Source of the DNA: GCA-2747515 sp964427825 | GTDB taxonomy: Bacteria; Patescibacteriota; Minisyncoccia; Moranbacterales; GCA-2747515 | NCBI GenBank assembly: GCA_964427825.1 | Contig: CAYRUU010000006.1 | Coordinates: 1 to 33,713, forward strand | Length of the DNA: 33,713 bases | Reading direction: 5' to 3' | Shown here: piece by piece, positions 1 through 7,408 of the stretch | Layout of the letters: every line of letters begins with the position of its first letter | How positions within the stretch are numbered: position 1 is the first letter of the stretch | Position numbers and translations under genes: made by a program | Notes under the pieces: generated by a model | The model's database searches: none | What the model was told of the DNA's origin: nothing | The model's input: the letters and a program-made list of their open reading frames with translations, nothing else

Positions 1-349
1 TCAGTGCAAAAAACAGCCCAATTGCCACAATGTTGAGAAGTGCGATGATCGCGACGCTGCCAGCCGGCGTATCGCCAAACACCAGCGCACTCATGTATTC
101 CATATAGTACAACCATGGACCAAGACGCAAAAACGATCCCGCCGCGCGCGGTCCTTGGAGCGGCAATTCCCCGGGACCATACTCCATCGCTGCATGCACC
201 ACGCGAAAATCCCGCGCTTGATCCAACTGATAGTGCATCCAATCTTCAAAGTGGTACAGACGCAAAAACGCCCCAACGGCAATGATTACAAGGAGCGCCC
301 ACATCACATCCCGCTGCGACCATGATCGTTGTAGAAATGTTGTGAACAT
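1..349 (-). CDS. GT-C family membrane glycosyltransferase, N-terminal part (cut by window edge)
   Basis: Reading left from the ATG at 347-349 gives 116 open codons that run off the window. The protein begins MFTTFLQRSWSQRD, then a hydrophobic helix (about residues 16-30) ending in FLRLYHF, then a loop with DQARD, and a second hydrophobic stretch from about residue 96. The helix followed by a short acidic first loop is the layout of GT-C enzymes such as the GT39/ArnT group, which take a sugar from a polyprenyl-phosphate carrier on the outer face of the membrane. The DQARD, LGP and LYY spacing closely follows the 7409-9007 protein (DQVRD, LGP, FYY). Its first 13 residues and 5' leader instead match the 1340-2926 gene. 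No Shine-Dalgarno is present. The donor and acceptor cannot be read from the sequence. Confidence 0.8.
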   Translation of the reverse strand, partial: MFTTFLQRSWSQRDVMWALLVIIAVGAFLRLYHFEDWMHYQLDQARDFRVVHAAMEYGPGELPLQGPRAAGSFLRLGPWLYYMEYMSALVFGDTPAGSVAIIALLNIVAIGLFFAL

Positions 350-436
350 AAAAGATAAAGGGTTAGGAGTTAGAAATGATGATTGAAGGATTAAGAAGAA
401 AGAGAAAAGCTTTTCTCTTTCTTTAATTATAAACAA
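350..436 (-). promoter_or_regulatory. Candidate promoter and pyrimidine-rich leader of the left-edge glycosyltransferase gene
   Basis: On the minus strand a TATAAT (plus-strand 426-431) lies 77 bases upstream of the ATG. The 11 bases ATTATAAACAA at 426-436 recur exactly at 3015-3025, upstream of the 1340-2926 gene. No convincing -35 hexamer was found. Between the -10 and the ATG the minus strand is rich in C and T and has no Shine-Dalgarno. The bases just before the ATG align well with the leader of the 1340-2926 gene. Confidence 0.45.
396..423. repeat. Perfect 28-base palindrome centred on AAGCTT
   Basis: Fourteen-base arms meet without a spacer at 409/410 (left arm AAGAAAGAGAAAAG, right arm its reverse complement). 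It overlaps the expected start of transcription for the left-edge gene, a few bases downstream of the -10 at 426-431. It could be an operator for a dimeric regulator or a 5' RNA hairpin. It is purine/pyrimidine segregated rather than GC-rich, so it is a poor terminator. Confidence 0.6.
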
Positions 437-529
437 CTATTGCTTTTTTGCACATGGTGGTTTCCAAAAGTTACATCGACACAGTTGAAAGACTTAGTCA
501 TAATCACACAGGAGGTTAATGGAGTTAAG

Positions 530-1078
530 GTGCGCATAGGAAAAGTGCAAGAAGTAGAATCATCCACCAACCCAGCTCTAACACTGTGTTTGTATACTGT
601 TGAACTGTATATTATCATTGTGTCAGTGCTAAATGGCACAATAGGTGCACCAGAAAAAAGACTATTCATTTTTTACGCAGTACTATGTGGCAGCGTTCTT
701 GTGAGCGCGATGGTTGGCTGGGTAGGTGGCTTGACGGCCTTTGTACTTTCAGTCGTGTTGATTGGTGTGTTTTTTGTCTATCTCTCTAGCGTGTATGCTA
801 GCATATCTCATAATATGATTACTGGAACGTCTTCTGGTGCATTTTATAGTATACTTTCTGGTATATATGCTATTGCAGTTGCTAGTATGCTTGCTGGCTT
901 TTTTGCTGGCAGGTTTGCTGATGCACCTGTCATACAGCAAGAGCATATCAACGGCCTCTTTGCCTGTATTTTTCTGTTGGGCCTCACAATGCTCGTTGGA
1001 TTTATTTTGCAAAAAAGTATCAGACATGAAATCCAAAAGAAAGGAGGGATAGAGCCCATTCCTCAAGTAGAGGAATAA
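530..1078 (+). CDS. Unrecognised polytopic membrane protein, 182 residues
   Basis: I do not recognise this protein. From a GTG at 530, preceded by GGAG at 521-524 with a 5-base gap, it encodes about 182 residues. At least four clear hydrophobic segments are visible (roughly LFIFYAVLCGSVLVSAMV, LTAFVLSVVLIGVFFVYL, FYSILSGIYAIAVASMLAGF, FACIFLLGLTMLVGFIL). A possible fifth lies near the N-terminus, and the tail is short and charged, ending PIPQVEE. The frame stays open upstream to a TTG at 440, so the start is uncertain. A stronger AGGAGG at 510-515 serves no good in-frame start. The gene is clearly more AT-rich than the glycosyltransferase genes on both sides and is on the opposite strand, which suggests a separate origin. 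It is followed by a strong terminator. Confidence 0.6.
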   Translation: MRIGKVQEVESSTNPALTLCLYTVELYIIIVSVLNGTIGAPEKRLFIFYAVLCGSVLVSAMVGWVGGLTAFVLSVVLIGVFFVYLSSVYASISHNMITGTSSGAFYSILSGIYAIAVASMLAGFFAGRFADAPVIQQEHINGLFACIFLLGLTMLVGFILQKSIRHEIQKKGGIEPIPQVEE

Positions 1079-1090
1079 AAGATATTCTCA

Positions 1091-1154
1091 CCGCAGATGT
1101 ACGATGTAGCACGCAAACGTGAAACATTGTATATCTGCGGTTTTTTGTTTTTTC
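1091..1154 (+). terminator. Long intrinsic terminator after the orphan membrane protein gene
   Basis: CCGCAGAT at 1091-1098 pairs with ATCTGCGG at 1133-1140. Inside it ACGATGT pairs with ACATTGT, and CACG with CGTG around a CAAA loop. The result is a nearly continuous imperfect stem of about 50 bases, followed by TTTTTTGTTTTTTC. It starts 12 bases after the TAA. Confidence 0.85.
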
Positions 1155-1288
1155 TCTTGTTTTATGGTTTTTTATTTTTTTCTTTTGCGGACTCACTTCG
1201 GGATGACAGTTTTTTAAAACAAAAACTTCCGGGTCAAACTCGGAACACGGATCTGTGTTTTTCAAACTTAAACCTTACATCTTACTGT

Positions 1289-1320
1289 TTACACCTTAAC
1301 TACCCCGACACTAGGTGTAA
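1289..1320. repeat. Inverted repeat TTACACCT / AGGTGTAA in the 3' gap of the 1340-2926 gene
   Basis: Eight-base perfect arms (1289-1296 and 1313-1320) are separated by 16 bases. The repeat lies 20 bases beyond the stop of the minus-strand glycosyltransferase gene. There is no T-run after it on the minus strand, so it is not a standard terminator. Apart from this and the 1091 terminator I see nothing else in 1079-1339. Confidence 0.4.
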
Positions 1321-1339
1321 GTTACGCAGTACGCCCTTC

Positions 1340-2926
1340 TCATTCTCCCCACCGATACACCGACACCTTGCCGCGCACGAGATCGGAGTCCGTGACGGCG
1401 GTGGTATGTTGCGCCAGATAAGCGCGCGCCGCTTTTTCCACAAATACATCATCGTTGTCGGTCAGCACCACCCAGCCGCGCGGATGCTGCGCCATGATCT
1501 CTTGCACGTAGTCCGCCGTAATCTTTTTGACTTTACCCTCTTTCGCCAACAGTGATTCATCACGCTCCGAACCGAAGTCAAACACCTGGATACCCATGCC
1601 GCGCCAATAGAAGTTGCGGAAATTGCGCGTGATCATCACATCGCCCGGTTGTGCATTGTCGCGCACATAGGTGAACACCTTGCGATAGTTGGCGCGATCC
1701 GCCGTCATCGTGATGTGATAGGTGGTGTTGGTCTGAAAGAAGTAACCATAGTGTGGCAGCAACACTGCCGCCGCAAGCACTGTCCCAACAAACGCCGCGC
1801 GCAAACCCGTTGTACGCCGCATCCATCGTGCCGCCGCCACCACACCCGCCGCCGCCACCATCATGGCAAGTGGTTGTAGGAAAAAGATGTACTGCGCACC
1901 CACATTACGGTCCCACAAGAAAATCGCCGCCGCAACACCCACCGTAAACGTACTCACCAACCACACACCCGCACTCGCCACATCGCGCAGTCGCACCAGA
2001 GCGACGCCCCCGCCAACCAATGCTGCTGCCGCCAAAAGCGGATGCCAATACGAACGCGCGAGATGCGCAAGGTATCCCCAGTGATCGTCAAAAAACACCA
2101 TACCACTCGCCAACTGCGCCCACACCGACGGGAGCAACACAGCGCACGCCATCGCACCAACCGCACACACGCCAAGATATGCAGCATAACGCCATCGCAC
2201 CAGCGGCTCGGACGACACCAGAAGCATCCAGAGAAAATACCCCACCACCATCAACGCAAGATTGCCCGCCAGCGGATGAAGGTGAAAGGCAAGTACCGCC
2301 GTCACCGCAACGACAATGGCATATGTCCAATGAAGATGCATCACCGCAGACACCACGCGGCGCCATGTCACGCGGTCCGTGGGATGAACAACAAGACGCG
2401 GCACATACTCCAAAAACCGAAACATACTCCACCACAGAATCAAAAACACCGGCGCAAACATGCTGTACATGCGCACCGTGCGGTTGATTTCAACCGCCGG
2501 CACGGACACTGCCCACAAAAACGCCGCTACAACACCGATGGCACGTGAACGCAATACGTTTACTGTGATCGCGTAAATGAGAATGGTTGTGACAATACCC
2601 CACAATGCACTCACCACGCGCGCCGTGGATTCGGCAAGCGGCAACACACGGTACATTTGCGCCACTTGCCATCGATACAGCCACGCACGTTCATCGCTCG
2701 CCTTGTTGTCGCGCACGCTTGGCGCGCCATGATTGAAATCCCACGCCTGCCACACGCCCGTCTTGTAATAACCATAGGTCGCATTTACATCCAGAAATTC
2801 ATCAGCATTGAGTGGCACATTGCCCAACTGCCACAGCCGCAACCCCGCCGCCAGCGCCACCACCGCCACAAGAATCCATGTACTATCCCGCCGCGACCAT
2901 GATCGTTGTAAAAATGTTTTTATCAT
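1340..2926 (-). CDS. GT39-type GT-C membrane glycosyltransferase, 528 residues
   Basis: This is a polytopic membrane protein. It has a first helix at about residues 16-33, then a loop with ADEF (Asp42, Glu43), the acidic pair expected at the catalytic base position of GT39/ArnT-type enzymes. Many hydrophobic helices follow to about residue 400. A soluble C-terminal domain comes next, with DNAQPGDVMITRNF, FDFGSERDES and GWVVLTDNDD. The family moves a sugar from a polyprenyl-phosphate carrier to a protein, lipid or glycan acceptor outside the membrane; the actual substrate is unknown. The start is the ATG at 2924-2926. There is no Shine-Dalgarno, and the leader resembles that of the left-edge gene. 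The stop is TGA. Length is normal for the family. Confidence 0.85.
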   Translation of the reverse strand: MIKTFLQRSWSRRDSTWILVAVVALAAGLRLWQLGNVPLNADEFLDVNATYGYYKTGVWQAWDFNHGAPSVRDNKASDERAWLYRWQVAQMYRVLPLAESTARVVSALWGIVTTILIYAITVNVLRSRAIGVVAAFLWAVSVPAVEINRTVRMYSMFAPVFLILWWSMFRFLEYVPRLVVHPTDRVTWRRVVSAVMHLHWTYAIVVAVTAVLAFHLHPLAGNLALMVVGYFLWMLLVSSEPLVRWRYAAYLGVCAVGAMACAVLLPSVWAQLASGMVFFDDHWGYLAHLARSYWHPLLAAAALVGGGVALVRLRDVASAGVWLVSTFTVGVAAAIFLWDRNVGAQYIFFLQPLAMMVAAAGVVAAARWMRRTTGLRAAFVGTVLAAAVLLPHYGYFFQTNTTYHITMTADRANYRKVFTYVRDNAQPGDVMITRNFRNFYWRGMGIQVFDFGSERDESLLAKEGKVKKITADYVQEIMAQHPRGWVVLTDNDDVFVEKAARAYLAQHTTAVTDSDLVRGKVSVYRWGE

Positions 2927-3025
2927 AAAAAATGAAGAGTTAAGAGTTAAGCAGTGAGATATAAAGAATGAAGAAGTAGGGCGTAGAAAGCAAGAAGACC
3001 CTTATCCCTTATTTATTATAAACAA
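2927..3025 (-). promoter_or_regulatory. Candidate promoter and leader of the 1340-2926 gene
   Basis: On the minus strand TATAAT (plus-strand 3015-3020) lies 89 bases before the ATG, inside the same 11-base ATTATAAACAA found at 426-436. The leader is pyrimidine-rich with TTAACTCTTAACTCTTC just before the ATG. No good -35 at 16-18 bases was found, so the promoter call rests on the -10 and on its repetition upstream of a second glycosyltransferase gene. Confidence 0.45.
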
Positions 3026-3167
3026 AAAAGTTCTTTTACGGCAGATTGACAATACTTTTAATATGTGTCGTAATAGAAAATTTGAATAGACATACTATAA
3101 CTGTTATTCGTGCCTAAATATGGAATGATCACCTCTCGTTACGTTTTATGAATTACCTCCTCCACCC

Positions 3168-3203
3168 TTTTACATCGCGCCCGCTTTCCGTTATACTACA
3201 CTC
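3168..3203 (+). promoter_or_regulatory. Sigma-70 type promoter giving a leaderless transcript for the 3204 gene
   Basis: TTTACA at 3168-3173 and TATACT at 3192-3197 are separated by 18 bases (17 if the T at 3191 is counted as the first T of the -10). Only 6 bases separate the -10 from the ATG at 3204, so transcription should begin at or next to the A of the start codon. Confidence 0.7.
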
Positions 3204-5474
3204 ATGCATATATCTCCAGATGACGGACAACCTGCGCTGCCACACCTCATGCGTACACGCACCTTTGTGGCAACAACGCTGTGTACAACGCTCTGCGCCC
3301 TTCTCTTTGTGATCCAAAAAATTGACGCCTTGGATCGTGTACGTCTTTTAACGTCCACCACGCCGCTGTACGGCGTTTTTCTCATACTTTTTGCGTGGGC
3401 GCTGTGGTGGGCATGGCGTCGCGACGCCACACACACGGAACGCGCATTGCTCATTGTCAGCGCTTTTTTGCCCGCATCACTACTCATCGCACTCGCACCG
3501 TTTTTCGCCACTACACACATCACCGGCGCCATCACGGCGCTCGCAGGATTTCACATCTGTGGGCTAGGCATTCTCCTCATTGCCCACCACATGCGCACCG
3601 CACAACCCCATGGTGACCGCACACATACCGCTGTCACCCGTCTCACCTCGTGGCAATGGGCGCTTCTTGGTGCTGTCGTTGTCATCTATGGGTGGTTCGC
3701 CCTACACGATCTCGGTAAAGCGTTTTATGTGGATGAAAAATTGTGGGTCTACGACCGCATTGAGAACTACTGGGACAACCTCCTGGAAGGCGATTGGATC
3801 AACACGCGCCCTAGCGATAAGCCTGGCATCACCACTGCTCTTGTCACAGGTCCGGCACTCCTCTTCTACGATCCCAGCGATTTTCATAAAGGTAAGCTAC
3901 ACAAAGAAATGCTGCCTGACATGCTCTTCGCCCTGCGCGCACCGCAAGTCATTGTCATCCTCCTCATGATCATCTTTGCCTTTTTCCTCACGCGCCGCCT
4001 TATCGGTACGCAAACAGCACTGCTGTTTGTCGTCTTCCTCGCTCTTGCGCCGCTCCTCCTTGGCATCTCGCGCATCATCAATCCCGACGCACTACTGTGG
4101 ATCTTCTTCATCCTCGGGTTTTTGTGTGTCATGCGCTATGTACAAAACGATCGCCTCCCCGTCTTGCTCGCCGCCGGCATTTTTGTGGGTCTTGCACTTT
4201 TGACAAAATACATTGCCAACATCTTCATTCTCTTCTTCATCATCATCCTCTTTGCGGATCTCGCCCTACGCGACCGCAATACACAAGGCACCACAACACT
4301 GACGCGACACCTACAAACACGCGCCCTGCACGCCATCGCCATGGTATGGGTTGCGCTCAGCGTCTTCTATGTGCTCTATCCAGGTGCGTGGGTCAAGCAC
4401 GATCGGATGCTCCTCGCCACCATTCACTCCGAAGCATTCCTCTCCACGTGGAAGTTTTTTGCCGTGCTCTTTGCGGCGTTTTTTGCCGACCTGTTTGTGT
4501 GGCGCGCACGCGCAACACGCGCCATCATAACAGCATCACACCGCTCGCGCACATGGATTGCACGCAGTGTTTACGGATTGCTTGGCATTGCCGTTATTGT
4601 TGTTTTTGGCAACGTCGTCACCGGCATGATCGCCTATGATTTTATCGCTATCATTGAGTCACCAAAATCCGCCTACAACTCCGCATCGTCACTTGCACTG
4701 TTTTTCGCGTCATTCTATCCACTCCTGTTTGGTGTTACCCCACTTGTGCTCATTGGTGCACTCGCTGCCTATGTACGCCGCGCCTATCGCCCACAGTGGG
4801 ACATCGCCGATCGCATTGTGGTATATGGCGCTTTTTTCATCCTCATATACTATATCGCTTCCCTCGTCAATCACGTCGCACCAATCATTCGGTATCAAAT
4901 CATCATCTATCCGCTTTTTATCCTTACCGCCGCCATCGGATGGAACGACATCCTGCGCGCTGCGCGCCTGCACAAAGTGGCCATGCGCGCCGTACTTTTC
5001 ATTTTCCTCTGCATCGGTGGACTACAGCTCGCCACCATCGCCCCGTTCTATTTTTCCTACAACAGCCCACTTTTACCACACCGTTTCATCATCAATGCTA
5101 AGGACATGGGCGACGGCAACTATGAAATCGCGCAGTGGCTCAATGTGCAGCCCGACGCCGTGAATATGGTGGTATGGACTGACAAGTCCGGCGTGTGTCA
5201 ATTCTTTGTTGGCAGGTGCATTACCATGACGCGTGGAGAGGAATTAGTGAACTACGTCCCGCACATTGACTACTACATCGTTTCTCAAAACCGTCGCGGT
5301 TTCTTCCAACGCACTGCCGCCGCGTTGCGCGAAGCACATCCCACCTACCCCATCCACATTGACAAACTCTACAACCCCAACCTCCCCACTACACACACAC
5401 TCCACCCAAGCGGACGCCCAGATAATTTCATTCGCGTCATCAGCGGTAACGTCGTCTCCATTACATCCAACTAA
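3204..5474 (+). CDS. GT-C family membrane glycosyltransferase, 756 residues, tandem paralogue A
   Basis: The first about 170 residues hold roughly five hydrophobic segments that the paralogue downstream lacks. Then comes the GT-C first-loop signature YVDEKLW (Asp177, Glu178), followed by YDRIENYW and SDKPGIT (DKPG at 205-208). A string of membrane helices runs to about residue 610. The C-terminal extracytoplasmic domain contains APFYFSYN and VCQFFVGRC (Cys665 and Cys672). The 5494 gene has the same order of motifs, so the two arose by tandem duplication. The family transfers sugars from polyprenyl-phosphate donors. No Shine-Dalgarno is seen and the promoter points to a leaderless message starting at this ATG. 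Donor and acceptor are unknown. Confidence 0.82.
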   Translation: MHISPDDGQPALPHLMRTRTFVATTLCTTLCALLFVIQKIDALDRVRLLTSTTPLYGVFLILFAWALWWAWRRDATHTERALLIVSAFLPASLLIALAPFFATTHITGAITALAGFHICGLGILLIAHHMRTAQPHGDRTHTAVTRLTSWQWALLGAVVVIYGWFALHDLGKAFYVDEKLWVYDRIENYWDNLLEGDWINTRPSDKPGITTALVTGPALLFYDPSDFHKGKLHKEMLPDMLFALRAPQVIVILLMIIFAFFLTRRLIGTQTALLFVVFLALAPLLLGISRIINPDALLWIFFILGFLCVMRYVQNDRLPVLLAAGIFVGLALLTKYIANIFILFFIIILFADLALRDRNTQGTTTLTRHLQTRALHAIAMVWVALSVFYVLYPGAWVKHDRMLLATIHSEAFLSTWKFFAVLFAAFFADLFVWRARATRAIITASHRSRTWIARSVYGLLGIAVIVVFGNVVTGMIAYDFIAIIESPKSAYNSASSLALFFASFYPLLFGVTPLVLIGALAAYVRRAYRPQWDIADRIVVYGAFFILIYYIASLVNHVAPIIRYQIIIYPLFILTAAIGWNDILRAARLHKVAMRAVLFIFLCIGGLQLATIAPFYFSYNSPLLPHRFIINAKDMGDGNYEIAQWLNVQPDAVNMVVWTDKSGVCQFFVGRCITMTRGEELVNYVPHIDYYIVSQNRRGFFQRTAAALREAHPTYPIHIDKLYNPNLPTTHTLHPSGRPDNFIRVISGNVVSITSN

Positions 5475-5493
5475 TTCACTAATATCCCACATC

Positions 5494-7407
5494 ATGCCCC
5501 TCTTCACACGCACAAATCTCCCCGCGCTCATCGGCACTTTCTGTGCCATCGCAATCTTTGGCGTAGCAGGCTTCTTCCACCTCGGACAATTTGAAACTGC
5601 CGACGAACACCTGTGGAAATACGATCGCATCCCACAATATTGGCACGCGCTCGCCACACGCAATTGGGAAAAAACCTACATCAATGACAAGCCCGGTGTC
5701 ACTGTGGCACTGTTTTCCGGCATTGGCTTACTGCGCGAACCTGATCCCAACGCCACACAATTTGCCCCACACCCACACAACACATCCGACGGTGCACCTT
5801 CCTTCAAAAAATACGACACTGCAGTATCAGAGGTGGTCAATGTCGCCTTTCGCGCACCCATCATCATCCTCGGCATGCTCACCATCCTCGGCATCTTCCT
5901 CTTGTTGCGCGTCGCCTTTACCACACGCACCGCCGCACTTGCCGCACTATTGATCGGCACCAACCCCATCCTCATCGGCATGTCGCAGATCATCAATCCG
6001 GACGCATTTTTTTGGATGTTTGGTGCACTGAGCATTGCTGCCTATCTGGCACTGGCGCGCACCAACGCCACGCGCTACGTCATACTAACTGGCGTCTTTA
6101 CGGGATTTGCATTGCTATCCAAATACACATCATTCACACTCTTTATCTTCTACATCCTCATTAGCATCAACACCTTACTTTTTGACAAACCCCTCAAAAA
6201 CACACCCATCGCCACACACATCACCGCACTCTTCCTCCGCCTCGCCGCCATCGGCGCCATCGCCTTTGGCACATTTGCCATTTTCCTACCCGCCGCCGTC
6301 GCCAACCCGCGCATCATGATCAGTGGCATCGGACAATTCTTACCTGATGGCATGGCAGTGCCCGTCGTACTGATACTTGTGGCAGCGCTCATCGGCGCGT
6401 GGTATATCCTCACACGTTACGGTAACCGCTTATTGCACACCGCGCGTGCCTATGCCACACACATTGCCATTTTCATCAGCGTGCTCTTTTTCATCACCAT
6501 CGGTTTTGTTCTGCTCAACACATGGACCGGGCAACGCATCATCCCATTTGACAATCTCCGTAGTGCTGTCTACGCCAACGAACCGGCGCGATTTAATTTC
6601 AAGCCCTACATTCACTCCCGCGCAAAAGTAGAAAAGCGCGTCAAGGCCTATTTCACCAATGCCTATCCACTCACATTCTCCCTGACACCAGTCATCTTTT
6701 TCGCCGCCATTTTCGGCGGCGCGTGGTTCACGCTGCATCGCCACCATGCCGACCGACGCATCCGCATGTTCTTTGTCACCCTCGCCACATTCACACTGAT
6801 CTATCTCCTCCTCACCGTCAAAGCAAAGGTCATCATCAACGTGCGCTACACCATTCTCCTCTATCCACTCTTTGCCATCCTTGCCGCACTAGTCATTGAT
6901 CATCTCCTGACACGCTACGGAAAAAAAGTGCGCTACAGCACGCAATGGACGGTGGCATTCCTACTTGTAATCGGCGTCGGCACACTGTGGCACATCGCTC
7001 CATTTTACTTCAGCTATGCCACAAACCTCCTGCCACGTACATTTTCCATTCATGACTCGTGGGGGCATGGCGGCTATGAAGCGGCGCACTACCTCAACAG
7101 TCTCCCCAACGCGCACAACCTCATCATCTATTCCAACAGCAACGCCACATGTCGTTTCTTTGTCGGTACCTGCCTCTCAAGTCGCAAAATTGATCTCGCC
7201 ACCGTCACACCGGACTACTTCGTCATGAACAAGCGCGACATCATCAAAGAACGCAATCGCATCATCCTCCTCAACAATCCCGTACCGGAGAAAGACGCTG
7301 ACTACTACATCAAAAACCTCGCGACCAAATCCGTCTGGCACCTGTACATCCTCAACCGCCCATCTAACTTCGTTTTTATCACCCCCTATGAACGTCCCGG
7401 AGAGTAA
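5494..7407 (+). CDS. GT-C family membrane glycosyltransferase, 637 residues, tandem paralogue B
   Basis: It starts 19 bases after paralogue A ends and is presumably co-transcribed with it. The open frame reaches back to 5266, but that stretch overlaps paralogue A and does not look like membrane protein, so I use the ATG at 5494 (MPLFTRTNLPAL). One N-terminal helix is followed by TADEHLW (Asp37, Glu38), YDRIPQYW and NDKPGVT (DKPG at 65-68). About ten further helices follow. The soluble C-terminus has APFYFSYA and TCRFFVGTC (Cys553 and Cys560). The shared motifs with paralogue A are strong, though A has an extra N-terminal membrane module. There is no Shine-Dalgarno. Confidence 0.82.
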   Translation: MPLFTRTNLPALIGTFCAIAIFGVAGFFHLGQFETADEHLWKYDRIPQYWHALATRNWEKTYINDKPGVTVALFSGIGLLREPDPNATQFAPHPHNTSDGAPSFKKYDTAVSEVVNVAFRAPIIILGMLTILGIFLLLRVAFTTRTAALAALLIGTNPILIGMSQIINPDAFFWMFGALSIAAYLALARTNATRYVILTGVFTGFALLSKYTSFTLFIFYILISINTLLFDKPLKNTPIATHITALFLRLAAIGAIAFGTFAIFLPAAVANPRIMISGIGQFLPDGMAVPVVLILVAALIGAWYILTRYGNRLLHTARAYATHIAIFISVLFFITIGFVLLNTWTGQRIIPFDNLRSAVYANEPARFNFKPYIHSRAKVEKRVKAYFTNAYPLTFSLTPVIFFAAIFGGAWFTLHRHHADRRIRMFFVTLATFTLIYLLLTVKAKVIINVRYTILLYPLFAILAALVIDHLLTRYGKKVRYSTQWTVAFLLVIGVGTLWHIAPFYFSYATNLLPRTFSIHDSWGHGGYEAAHYLNSLPNAHNLIIYSNSNATCRFFVGTCLSSRKIDLATVTPDYFVMNKRDIIKERNRIILLNNPVPEKDADYYIKNLATKSVWHLYILNRPSNFVFITPYERPGE

Positions 7408-7408
7408 C

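Noticed and set aside
1244..1262. AACAC / GTGTT arms followed by T-run as a second terminator
   Set aside because: The stem is only about 5 base pairs with a mismatch and is redundant with the strong terminator at 1091-1154.
2042..2548. Plus-strand frames of 155-168 residues
   Set aside because: They are antisense to the clear glycosyltransferase gene at 1340-2926 and are His/Arg/Thr-rich shadows of its GC-rich codons.
5266..5493. N-terminal extension of glycosyltransferase paralogue B
   Set aside because: It overlaps paralogue A by more than 200 bases, is Ser/Thr/Pro-rich, and has no start signal; the membrane protein begins at 5494.
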